Source: an uncultured Bacteroides sp. (lineage in GTDB: Bacteria > Bacteroidota > Bacteroidia > Bacteroidales > Bacteroidaceae). Taken from it: a DNA stretch of 19,180 nucleotides. The position numbers were made by a program, and so were the translations under genes. Positions 1-7,428 of this stretch are shown in pieces; position 1 is the stretch's first letter, and each line of letters starts with the position of its first letter. Where the stretch lies: positions 1-19,180 of the forward strand of contig CAAFUN010000142.1 of assembly GCA_900766195.1 (NCBI GenBank), given 5' to 3'. The notes beneath the pieces were generated by a model. The model saw only the letters and a list, made by a program, of their open reading frames with translations. It was not told where the DNA came from and did no database searches.

Positions 1-719
1 ACCACATTAATGAAATCACGGATACATGAACCGTCCGGTGTATCATAATCATCACCAAACACACTCAGCTTTTCGCGTATACCGATAGCCGTTTGAGTCA
101 GATAAGGAATAAGATTTTGAGGAACTCCATTAGGCAATTCACCTAATAATGCTGTAGGATGAGCACCTATCGGATTAAAATAGCGCAACAAAATAGCATT
201 GATGGGAGCACCAGAAGTTACCGTATCACGTACAATTTCTTCATTAATTTGTTTCGTATTGCCGTAAGGAGATTCAGCTTTCTTTATAGGAGCATTTTCT
301 GTAACAGGCAATACATCCGGCTGTCCATACACCGTACATGAAGAGGAGAACACAATACCTTCAACTCCATGCTTAGGCATTAGCTCAAGCAGATTAATAA
401 GAGAAACAATATTGTTTCTGTAATATAACAGCGGTTTTTCAACAGATTCGCCTACTGCTTTGCTGGCTGCAAAATGAATGATAGCTTTGATTCCTTTATA
501 CTTAGAGAAGACATTGTCTAGACCTTCAAAGTCTAAGCAATCCAATTCTTCAAAAGCAGGACGAATCCCCGAAATCTTTTCAATGCTATCCACTACGTCG
601 GCTCTCGAGTTTGAGAGGTTGTCTACAATAACCACTTCATACCCGGCATTCTGAAGTTCCACAACTGTGTGGGAACCGATATAGCCTGTTCCCCCGGTCA
701 CTAATATTCTTTCTTTCAT
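1..719 (-). CDS. galE: UDP-glucose 4-epimerase, partial (C-terminus beyond window)
   Basis: GalE interconverts UDP-glucose and UDP-galactose in the cytoplasm, using tightly bound NAD (Leloir pathway, supply of sugar nucleotides for glycans). The visible 239 codons start at ATG 717-719. They carry the Rossmann dinucleotide motif GGTGYIG at residues 9-15 and an HFAA segment at 82-85. The short-chain dehydrogenase catalytic set is present: Ser127 in SSSCTVYG, then Tyr152 and Lys156 in YGNTK. The pattern LRYFNPIGAHP follows. Family members are about 340 residues, so roughly the last 100 lie left of base 1; the gene is cut by the window edge and not visibly damaged. It lies 55 bp downstream of the DUF3078 gene on the same strand, and a promoter-like site in that gap suggests it can be transcribed alone. 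The family call is secure; epimerase rather than a close SDR relative is supported by the E. coli-like motif spacing. Confidence 0.93.
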   Translation of the reverse strand, partial: MKERILVTGGTGYIGSHTVVELQNAGYEVVIVDNLSNSRADVVDSIEKISGIRPAFEELDCLDFEGLDNVFSKYKGIKAIIHFAASKAVGESVEKPLLYYRNNIVSLINLLELMPKHGVEGIVFSSSCTVYGQPDVLPVTENAPIKKAESPYGNTKQINEEIVRDTVTSGAPINAILLRYFNPIGAHPTALLGELPNGVPQNLIPYLTQTAIGIREKLSVFGDDYDTPDGSCIRDFINV

Positions 720-724
720 AATAT

Positions 725-761
725 AGTAAAGTTTTTACTCTGAATAGATGTTACAAACTTA
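725..761 (-). promoter_or_regulatory. Putative galE promoter (Bacteroides -7 type) with leader inverted repeat
   Basis: Read on the minus strand, TAAGTTTG at 754-761 matches the Bacteroides -7 consensus TAnnTTTG. It would start transcription near 747, about 28 nt before the galE ATG. No clear TTTG is seen at the -33 position. A small inverted repeat AGTAAA/TTTACT (725-730 and 734-739) lies in the leader; its role is unknown. Confidence 0.4.
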
Positions 762-774
762 GATTTTTATTGGA

Positions 775-2217
775 TTACCATTTATAGTTTATACCAAAAC
801 TTAATAACTCTTTCAACTGGAAATAGCTATTGCCTTTGTTGGGTGTACTACTATCATCAAAACGCCCGTAAACGTAGAGCTTAGTGGATAAATAACGGTT
901 CAGTATGAAATTGACTGTATTTTCCCACTCAATACGTACCCATGTGTAACTGGTCAAATAGTTCAAGCGGGAATTTAATACTACAGATGGAATTATCGTC
1001 CAATTCAACGTGGGCTGCACTTGCGAACCAAAATTATTACGAACGGTCTGCCCTTCACTCAAACCGAAGTTAACTTCATTCACGTTATCATTGCCCACAT
1101 ACCGCAAAGCATAAGTAAAAGGAGCCATAAATACGGAAAGATTCATATTCTTCTTTTTCAGCTTGTAATCCATACCAATGCTGACTGACAGATCGGCAGG
1201 TGCGAGGAATGCGGAATACAATTCTTGTGAATTAGCCTTGTAGCCATGTGAGAACTGTGTCTTAAATTCGGCAGAAATGGTATAATACCATTTTGATGCG
1301 GCTTGTATACCCAGCTTACTAGCTAGACGAAGTTGGTCGGTATTTACAAGATACTTATGATACTTGTCGGAAGGAGTGGAACCGAATCCTAACTGTGCAT
1401 CCAAAAGATTTTCCCACTGCACTTTTTCCTGATCGTTATAATTAGCAAAGAGTTGGAGATTGGCCAAGAATGAATTGGTGCTTTCACCTCCTTTATACCA
1501 GTTATCAGATACATAATTTTGCGTAATTTGTAAAGCTCCGTTTCCTCCAGTCACCCACCAATTCGGTTTTCGAATGACAAGTTCCGGATCTTCGGTTACT
1601 CCCACCGCTTTATCGGGAGCAAAGAGCTTAGAAATAGAGGGTCTGTCAGAAGCTTCCTTTTGAATATTGTCTTTAAAGGAACGCAGATGCTTAATCTGAT
1701 CTTCGAAACTTACGATTTTACCGGGATCTTGAATATAAAGGTTTAGCAATGCATTATCAACTATTTTATTGGCACGTTCCTTTGCTGTGAATAAACATGA
1801 GTCGATGGGTAACAAACGAGAGGTCAGATCTGCGTCTGCTATATCAGGCTTTTGAAAAGACCAATTCAACTTTGACAAGCGTGCCATTGGCGAATTATAG
1901 TATGTCAGAGGTACAAACAACCTATAAAAGTCCGGATCGGGAGCGATATAACGAGGTGGTGTAAGAGAATCGTTCAGATACTCTAATACACCGAAACATC
2001 TTTCGTATAACATGGATACAGTATCAAGACGGAAAGCATCACCTTCCGGTTTTAACTTCAATACAAAGTATTGCTTCATTACCCCAGACAAGCTATCAGC
2101 CTTCGTAAAAGCCTTCCCGTGACGTTGGCTAAAAGTCTTCTTTACGGTTGTTTGAGCCGGCATCGACAGAGAAATAAATGCCGAGATGATCAATAATAAC
2201 AAATATCTACTTTTCAT
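775..2217 (-). CDS. DUF3078 domain outer-membrane protein
   Basis: Exported protein of 480 residues, probably an outer-membrane beta-barrel; its substrate or role is unknown. I chose ATG 2215-2217 because it opens a clear signal peptide: MKSR, a Leu/Ile-rich core, then a likely cleavage after Ala21 (MPA|Q). The reading frame is open upstream to 2541, but that part would overlap pyrG and lacks export features. Residues 23-218 form a soluble-looking N-terminal region. From Trp220-Trp221 the sequence has the DUF3078 pattern: WWVTGG, TQNYVSDNWYKGGES, and many alternating aromatic strands. It ends in Tyr-Lys-Trp, an aromatic C-terminus as in many outer-membrane barrels. It is transcribed away from pyrG and is followed by galE. 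The domain assignment is from family knowledge; the barrel topology is inferred. Confidence 0.85.
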   Translation of the reverse strand: MKSRYLLLLIISAFISLSMPAQTTVKKTFSQRHGKAFTKADSLSGVMKQYFVLKLKPEGDAFRLDTVSMLYERCFGVLEYLNDSLTPPRYIAPDPDFYRLFVPLTYYNSPMARLSKLNWSFQKPDIADADLTSRLLPIDSCLFTAKERANKIVDNALLNLYIQDPGKIVSFEDQIKHLRSFKDNIQKEASDRPSISKLFAPDKAVGVTEDPELVIRKPNWWVTGGNGALQITQNYVSDNWYKGGESTNSFLANLQLFANYNDQEKVQWENLLDAQLGFGSTPSDKYHKYLVNTDQLRLASKLGIQAASKWYYTISAEFKTQFSHGYKANSQELYSAFLAPADLSVSIGMDYKLKKKNMNLSVFMAPFTYALRYVGNDNVNEVNFGLSEGQTVRNNFGSQVQPTLNWTIIPSVVLNSRLNYLTSYTWVRIEWENTVNFILNRYLSTKLYVYGRFDDSSTPNKGNSYFQLKELLSFGINYKW

Positions 2218-2247
2218 AATATCCCAAAGAACTATATGTTTTGCGGA

Positions 2248-2264
2248 CAAAAATAGCGCAAAAT
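2248..2264 (-). promoter_or_regulatory. Putative DUF3078 gene promoter and left half of a 10-bp inverted repeat
   Basis: TATTTTTG on the minus strand (2248-2255) fits TAnnTTTG and would start transcription about 24 nt before the ATG at 2217. It adjoins AGCGCAAAAT (2255-2264), whose exact reverse complement ATTTTGCGCT overlaps the pyrG -7 box at 2376-2385. The match to the consensus is seen; promoter function is inferred. Confidence 0.35.
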
Positions 2265-2373
2265 GTTCAGAATACATAGGAATAAAAAATAAAAGATTGC
2301 TAATGTAAAATACAGTAAGGCATTTTTTAATAATTGTTTCATTCAAAACATTATGTACTTCCTCTTTTTTTTG

Positions 2374-2417
2374 TAATTTTGCGCTTTTTAATCTACGTAT
2401 TATATTAATTAATCTAC
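2374..2417 (+). promoter_or_regulatory. Putative pyrG promoter with paired 9-bp direct repeat
   Basis: TAATTTTG at 2374-2381 matches the Bacteroides -7 consensus and would start transcription near 2388, giving a leader of about 70 nt. A 9-bp direct repeat TTAATCTAC occurs at 2388-2396 and 2409-2417. The repeat period is 21 bp, two helical turns, and it sits at and just after the expected start site. This could be a repressor site or chance in AT-rich DNA. No -33 TTTG is evident. Confidence 0.4.
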
Positions 2418-2458
2418 ATAATTGCCATAGCGCATAAACATCAATAAAAAACAAGATT

Positions 2459-4084
2459 GTGGGAGAGACAAAGTATATTTTCGTCACAGGTGGTGTAGCT
2501 TCTTCATTAGGAAAAGGTATTATTGCATCATCCATCGGCAAGCTGCTACAAGCAAGAGGCTATAAAGTAACCATACAAAAGTTTGATCCGTACATTAATA
2601 TAGATCCCGGAACACTGAATCCTTATGAACACGGAGAATGTTACGTTACTGTGGATGGGCATGAAGCAGATCTGGACTTGGGACACTATGAACGTTTTCT
2701 TGGTATTCAGACTACCAAAGCCAACAACATCACTACGGGACGTATATATAAAAGCGTCATTGATAAAGAACGCCGTGGAGACTATTTAGGCAAAACAATA
2801 CAAATCATCCCTCACATCACCGACGAAATAAAGCGCAACGTAAAGTTGCTTGGAAATAAATATAAGTTCGACTTCGTCATAACGGAAATAGGTGGGACAG
2901 TAGGTGATATTGAATCGCTGCCTTATCTGGAAAGTATCCGCCAGCTAAAATGGGAATTGGGAAAAGATGCATTGTGCGTACACTTGACTTATGTTCCTTA
3001 TCTGGCAGCTGCCGGTGAGTTGAAAACCAAACCTACTCAACATTCAGTTAAAGAACTGCAGAGCGCAGGTATCCAACCTGATGTCCTGGTATTGCGTACG
3101 GAACATGAACTGGGCATTGGATTGCGCAAGAAGGTGGCGTTATTCTGTAATGTGGATGAAAATGCAGTGGTACAAAGCATTGATGCACCCACCATATATG
3201 AAGTGCCTCTATTGATGCAAGCACAGAAACTAGATGAAACGATTCTGAAAAAGTTGGGATTGCCAACCGATATTACTCCCGATCTTAATTCTTGGCGTGC
3301 ATTCTTAGAACGTCGGCACAAAGCAGAAAAAACCAAACCTATTCATATTGCTCTGGTAGGTAAATATGACTTGCAGGATGCGTATAAATCTATTCGTGAA
3401 GCTTTGTCGCAAGCCGGTACTTACAACGATTGCAAGGTGGAAGTGGACTTTGTGAACAGTGAAAAACTGACAGACGACAATGTAGCCGAAGCACTGAAAG
3501 GTAAAGCAGGTGTAGTGATAGGTCCTGGATTTGGCGAACGTGGAATAAACGGAAAGTTTGTTGCTGCTAAATATAGCCGCACACATAACATACCTACATT
3601 TGGTATTTGCCTGGGTATGCAATGTATAGCTGTAGAGTTTGCCAGAGATGTACTGGGATATCCCGATGCCAATTCACGAGAGATGGATGAAAAGACAACT
3701 CACAATGTGATTGATATTATGGAAGAGCAAAAGTCCATCACTAATATGGGTGGAACTATGCGTCTAGGTGCTTACGAATGTGTTTTACAAGAAGGAAGCA
3801 AAGCTTATGAAGCTTATGGAATGGAACACATACAGGAACGCCACCGTCACCGCTATGAATTCAACAATAGCTACAAAGCCGAATATGAAGCAGCTGGCAT
3901 GAAATGTGTAGGAATTAATCCGGAATCGGACTTGGTTGAGATTGTTGAAATACCTACATTAAGATGGTATATCGGTACTCAGTTCCATCCCGAATACAGC
4001 AGTACAGTATTGCATCCACATCCATTGTTCGTTTCCTTCATAAAAGCGGCATTGGGTTATCAGCAGGAAATTAATCAGAAATAA
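2459..4084 (+). CDS. pyrG: CTP synthase (glutamine hydrolysing)
   Basis: PyrG makes CTP from UTP, ATP and glutamine, the last step of de novo pyrimidine nucleotide synthesis, in the cytoplasm. The start is GTG at 2459-2461, giving MGETKYIFVTGG; no in-frame ATG gives a better fit. The N-terminal synthetase domain (about 1-270) has the P-loop-like GGVASSLGKG. It also has the nucleotide-binding segments DPYINIDPGT, HGECYVT and DLDLGHYERF, and the EIGGTVGDIES segment. The class I glutamine amidotransferase domain (about 295-535) has the oxyanion strand GPGFGERG, nucleophile Cys384 in GICLGMQC, and the His510/Glu512 pair in FHPEYS. Length, 541 residues, is normal. yidC follows after 28 bp, so the two probably share a transcript. 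Nothing looks damaged, and I am confident of the function. Confidence 0.98.
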   Translation: MGETKYIFVTGGVASSLGKGIIASSIGKLLQARGYKVTIQKFDPYINIDPGTLNPYEHGECYVTVDGHEADLDLGHYERFLGIQTTKANNITTGRIYKSVIDKERRGDYLGKTIQIIPHITDEIKRNVKLLGNKYKFDFVITEIGGTVGDIESLPYLESIRQLKWELGKDALCVHLTYVPYLAAAGELKTKPTQHSVKELQSAGIQPDVLVLRTEHELGIGLRKKVALFCNVDENAVVQSIDAPTIYEVPLLMQAQKLDETILKKLGLPTDITPDLNSWRAFLERRHKAEKTKPIHIALVGKYDLQDAYKSIREALSQAGTYNDCKVEVDFVNSEKLTDDNVAEALKGKAGVVIGPGFGERGINGKFVAAKYSRTHNIPTFGICLGMQCIAVEFARDVLGYPDANSREMDEKTTHNVIDIMEEQKSITNMGGTMRLGAYECVLQEGSKAYEAYGMEHIQERHRHRYEFNNSYKAEYEAAGMKCVGINPESDLVEIVEIPTLRWYIGTQFHPEYSSTVLHPHPLFVSFIKAALGYQQEINQK

Positions 4085-4112
4085 ATTTAGAAATATAAAG
4101 AACTTATTCCTT

Positions 4113-5963
4113 ATGGATAAAAACACCATTACAGGTCTTGTCTTAATAGCCGTTTTACTCATTGGTTTCAGCTTTTTCAGTCGCCCCAACAAAGAACAAT
4201 TGGAAGCACAAAAGCATTATTATGATTCCATTGCATTGGTACAGCAGCACAACCAAGAGCTTAAAGCCAAAGCCGATGCAGTCCTTGCTAAGGAAAAGGA
4301 ATCGATAAAAGCCGATTCTTCCTCCTTGTTTTCCAATGTAGTTGAAGGTAAAGACTCTTCAATTTGCATTCAAAACAATTTGGCACAGCTTACTCTTTCC
4401 ACAAAGGGTGGACGGGTTAGTTCTGTGATCCTTAAAAATTATAAAGAGCAGGATAAAAAGACACCTGTAACTTTATTCAACGGAGATAATGCTTCTTTGA
4501 ATTTCTTGTTTTTCAGTAAAGAACAGCCTATACAGTCCAAAGATTACTATTTCAGCATTGTAAATCCTACAGACAGTACCGTAACTATGCGACTTGCGCA
4601 AGACAGCACCAGTTACATAGACTTCAACTATGCCATGCATGCAAACACCTATCTGGTGGATTTCAGCATAGAAGCCGTTGGAATGGAAAACAAACTTGCA
4701 GCAGCAAACAAATCGTTAGAAATAGAATGGTCTCAACGTGCCCGTCAGATTGAGAAAGGATTCACTTATGAGAATCGTCTGTCTGAATTGACTTACAAAA
4801 TAAAAGGAGATAAAATAGATTATCTGTCCGCCAGCAAAGACGAAGAAAAGAACATTACCGAACATCTCAATTGGGTAGCCTTTAAGAATCAGTACTTTTC
4901 TTCTGCACTTATTGCAGACGGTAGTTTTTCTAAAAGCAAGCTAACTTCCAAGATAGATGCTCAAGGTAGTGGATTTATTAAGGACTACTCGGCAAATATG
5001 AGTACGGATTTTGACCCTACAGGGAAGAATCCTACAAAAATGTACTTCTACTTCGGCCCTAATCATTATAAGACACTGACCGCTTTGGACAAGGGTCGTA
5101 CGGATAAATGGGAATTAAATCGTCTGGTGTATTTAGGATGGCCTGTAGTACGTCAAATTAATCAATGGTTCACTGTCAATGTGTTCGACTGGTTATCCGG
5201 ATGGGGCTTAGGCATGGGTGTTGTATTACTGCTCATGACTTTAATTGTAAAGACCATAGTTTTTCCGGCAACATGGAAGACTTATATTTCATCTGCAAAA
5301 ATGCGAGTGCTTAAACCGAAAATAGATGAAATAGGCAAGAAATATCCCAAACAAGAAGATGCTTTGAAAAAGCAGCAGGAAACCATGTCACTGTATAGTC
5401 AGTACGGAGTAAGTCCGATGGGTGGCTGTCTGCCAATGTTGATTCAGTTCCCTATCCTGATGGCCTTGTTCATGTTTGTTCCAAGTGCTATTGAGTTGCG
5501 TCAGCAGAGTTTCTTATGGGTAGACGACTTGTCTACTTATGATGCCATTATAAACTTCCCGTTCCACGTTCCGTTCTTAGGAAATCATCTTAGCTTATTC
5601 TGCTTGCTGATGACTATTGCCAACGTGTTGAATGCCAAATTTATGATGCAGCAACAAGACACCGGTGCACAGCCTCAGATGGCAGCTATGAAATGGATGT
5701 CATACCTCATGCCTGTAATGTTCCTCTTTATCTTGAATGATTATCCGTCGGGATTGAATTATTACTATTTCATATCCACGCTTATCAGTATATTAACGAC
5801 GATAGCCTTACGCAAGACAACCAATGAAGAGCAGCTTTTAGCACAGTTGGAGAGTAACAAAAAAGATCCGAAGAAAATGAATAAAAGCGGATTTGCAGCT
5901 CGCCTGGAAGCCATGCAAAAGCAACAGGAAGAAACACAAAAAGCAAAGAAGGGAAAAAGGTAA
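4113..5963 (+). CDS. yidC: Membrane protein insertase YidC (Oxa1 family)
   Basis: YidC inserts and folds inner-membrane proteins, alone or with SecYEG. The 616-residue product starts with a transmembrane anchor (about 6-22). A large periplasmic domain follows (about 60-345), as in Gram-negative YidC. The Oxa1 core then has membrane segments near 365-385, 442-462, 491-509, 527-545 and 549-566. Conserved core features are SSAKMRVLKPKI, the cytoplasmic helical hairpin, and NPMGGCLP-like SPMGGCLPML. The groove position held by arginine in E. coli (R366) is Lys380 here, in LIVKTIVFP. I recall lysine here as common in Bacteroidetes. The C-terminus (about 585-616) is a strongly basic tail, a likely ribosome contact. 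The ATG lies 28 bp after pyrG, and a strong hairpin terminator follows the stop. Confidence 0.97.
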   Translation: MDKNTITGLVLIAVLLIGFSFFSRPNKEQLEAQKHYYDSIALVQQHNQELKAKADAVLAKEKESIKADSSSLFSNVVEGKDSSICIQNNLAQLTLSTKGGRVSSVILKNYKEQDKKTPVTLFNGDNASLNFLFFSKEQPIQSKDYYFSIVNPTDSTVTMRLAQDSTSYIDFNYAMHANTYLVDFSIEAVGMENKLAAANKSLEIEWSQRARQIEKGFTYENRLSELTYKIKGDKIDYLSASKDEEKNITEHLNWVAFKNQYFSSALIADGSFSKSKLTSKIDAQGSGFIKDYSANMSTDFDPTGKNPTKMYFYFGPNHYKTLTALDKGRTDKWELNRLVYLGWPVVRQINQWFTVNVFDWLSGWGLGMGVVLLLMTLIVKTIVFPATWKTYISSAKMRVLKPKIDEIGKKYPKQEDALKKQQETMSLYSQYGVSPMGGCLPMLIQFPILMALFMFVPSAIELRQQSFLWVDDLSTYDAIINFPFHVPFLGNHLSLFCLLMTIANVLNAKFMMQQQDTGAQPQMAAMKWMSYLMPVMFLFILNDYPSGLNYYYFISTLISILTTIALRKTTNEEQLLAQLESNKKDPKKMNKSGFAARLEAMQKQQEETQKAKKGKR

Positions 5964-5987
5964 TTCATTATCAAATTGATATACACG

Positions 5988-6020
5988 ATAAAGCCGGGTA
6001 ACTTGATTGTCCGGCTTTAT
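5988..6020 (+). terminator. Rho-independent-type terminator after yidC
   Basis: A perfect 10-bp inverted repeat, ATAAAGCCGG (5988-5997) and CCGGCTTTAT (6011-6020), with a 13-nt loop, starts 24 bp after the yidC stop. The descending arm ends in CTTTATTTG, a short interrupted T-run. It probably ends the pyrG-yidC transcript. The U-tract is weak, so some read-through into the MATE gene is possible. Confidence 0.75.
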
Positions 6021-6058
6021 TTGCCTCTGTACCAAAACGTCTATATCATGTTTATGCA

Positions 6059-7387
6059 ATGAAAACAACATATACAAACAAGGAAATTATACAGATTGCC
6101 ACTCCGGTACTTATCAGTCTGGTGATGGAGCAAATGATAGGAATGACGGACACGGCATTTCTTGGTCGTGTCGGCGAAATAGAGTTGGGAGCTTCGGCCA
6201 TAGCAGGGGTATATTATATTGCCATTTTTATGATTGCCTTTGGATTCAGCATTGGAGCCCAGATACTAATAGCCCGTCGTAACGGAGAACAACAATATAA
6301 AGAAATAGGTGATATTTTTTATCAGGGGGTTTATTTTTTATTGATTCTGGCAGCGGTTATGATGTCACTATCACATATCTTTTCTCCCATGATATTGAAA
6401 CGCCTCGTATCATCGGAGCATATTTATGATGCAGCAATAAGTTTTATCAACTGGCGGGTACTCGGATTCTTTTTCTCTTTCACCGGAGTAATGTTCCGTG
6501 CATTCTTTGTAGGAACTACACAAACACGTACGCTAACGTTGAATTCGGTGGTTATGGTCTTGTCTAATGTACTCTTCAACTATGTGTTGATTTTTGGTAA
6601 GTTTGGATTTCCGGCATTGGGAATAGCAGGTGCTGCCATCGGTTCATCATTGGCAGAAATGGTTTCCGTTATCTTTTTTATTATCTATACCCGTTATTAC
6701 ATTGATTACAAAAAGTATGGGTTGAATGTTTTGAAAAGTTTTCGTCTGCCTATACTAAAGCATATACTTAATGTTTCGTTATGGACTATGATACAAAACT
6801 TCTTCTCACTCTCCACCTGGTTTACGTTTTTCCTTTTTATGGAACATTTGGGAGAACGTCCACTGGCAATAACAAATATTATCCGTAACGTATCAGGTGT
6901 TATGTTCATGATAACTATTGCTTACGCTTCAACATGCAGTTCGCTAATAAGCAATTTAATAGGTGCCGGACGCTCGGAATATGTCCCCGCTACCATCAAG
7001 CAACATATACGCATAGCCTACATGTTTGTGTTACCGCTAGCATTGATCTTCTCACTATTTCCTCATTTAATTATCAGTATTTACACCAATATTCCCGATT
7101 TGATACAAGAGTCTACCTCTTCTTTATGGGTACTTTGTTCTGCCTACTTGATTATGGTACCGGCAAATATTTATTTCCAAGCGGTATCCGGCACAGGCAA
7201 CACCCGTACGGCACTTCTTCTTGAATTTTTGGCACTTACCATTTATATGTTCTACATGACTTATATCGTTCTGGTAGTACGCAATGTCCCTCTGTGCTGG
7301 ACGTCAGAACATATTTATGCCATTTTCATCTTGCTGTTCTCGTACATTTATCTAAAGAAAGGCAACTGGAAACAAAAGATAATTTGA
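6059..7387 (+). CDS. MATE family efflux transporter
   Basis: Inner-membrane multidrug and toxin extrusion protein of 442 residues, expected to export organic cations or drugs in exchange for Na+ or H+. The sequence is almost wholly hydrophobic, with about 12 membrane segments in two homologous halves. The first segments read IIQIATPVLISLVMEQMIGM then TDTAFLGRVGEIELGA, a typical MATE start. The signature NVLFNYVLIFGKFGFPALGIAGAAIG lies in the first half in pieces near 170-195, and the second half has GTGNTRTALL. I chose ATG 6059 because MKTTYTNKEIIQIA gives the usual short cytoplasmic head. The gene follows the yidC terminator and is 41 bp from the next gene, so it may be co-transcribed with the peptidase. 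The substrate cannot be read from sequence, and NorM/DinF subgroup placement is uncertain. Confidence 0.92.
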   Translation: MKTTYTNKEIIQIATPVLISLVMEQMIGMTDTAFLGRVGEIELGASAIAGVYYIAIFMIAFGFSIGAQILIARRNGEQQYKEIGDIFYQGVYFLLILAAVMMSLSHIFSPMILKRLVSSEHIYDAAISFINWRVLGFFFSFTGVMFRAFFVGTTQTRTLTLNSVVMVLSNVLFNYVLIFGKFGFPALGIAGAAIGSSLAEMVSVIFFIIYTRYYIDYKKYGLNVLKSFRLPILKHILNVSLWTMIQNFFSLSTWFTFFLFMEHLGERPLAITNIIRNVSGVMFMITIAYASTCSSLISNLIGAGRSEYVPATIKQHIRIAYMFVLPLALIFSLFPHLIISIYTNIPDLIQESTSSLWVLCSAYLIMVPANIYFQAVSGTGNTRTALLLEFLALTIYMFYMTYIVLVVRNVPLCWTSEHIYAIFILLFSYIYLKKGNWKQKII

Positions 7388-7428
7388 GAAAATAGCTATC
7401 TTCGTTGCTCAAATAAACACATTCGAAT

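Noticed and set aside
2380..2434. 6-bp inverted repeat TGCGCT/AGCGCA as a pyrG attenuator stem
   Set aside because: Six base pairs around a 43-nt AT-rich loop is too weak, and no T-run follows.
2218..2541. N-terminal extension of the DUF3078 frame (108 extra codons)
   Set aside because: It would overlap the pyrG start, cover the divergent promoter region and hide the clear signal peptide at 2217.
6007..6282. 91-codon plus-strand frame overlapping the MATE start
   Set aside because: It starts inside the yidC terminator and is out of frame with the MATE membrane segments; the product has no family features.
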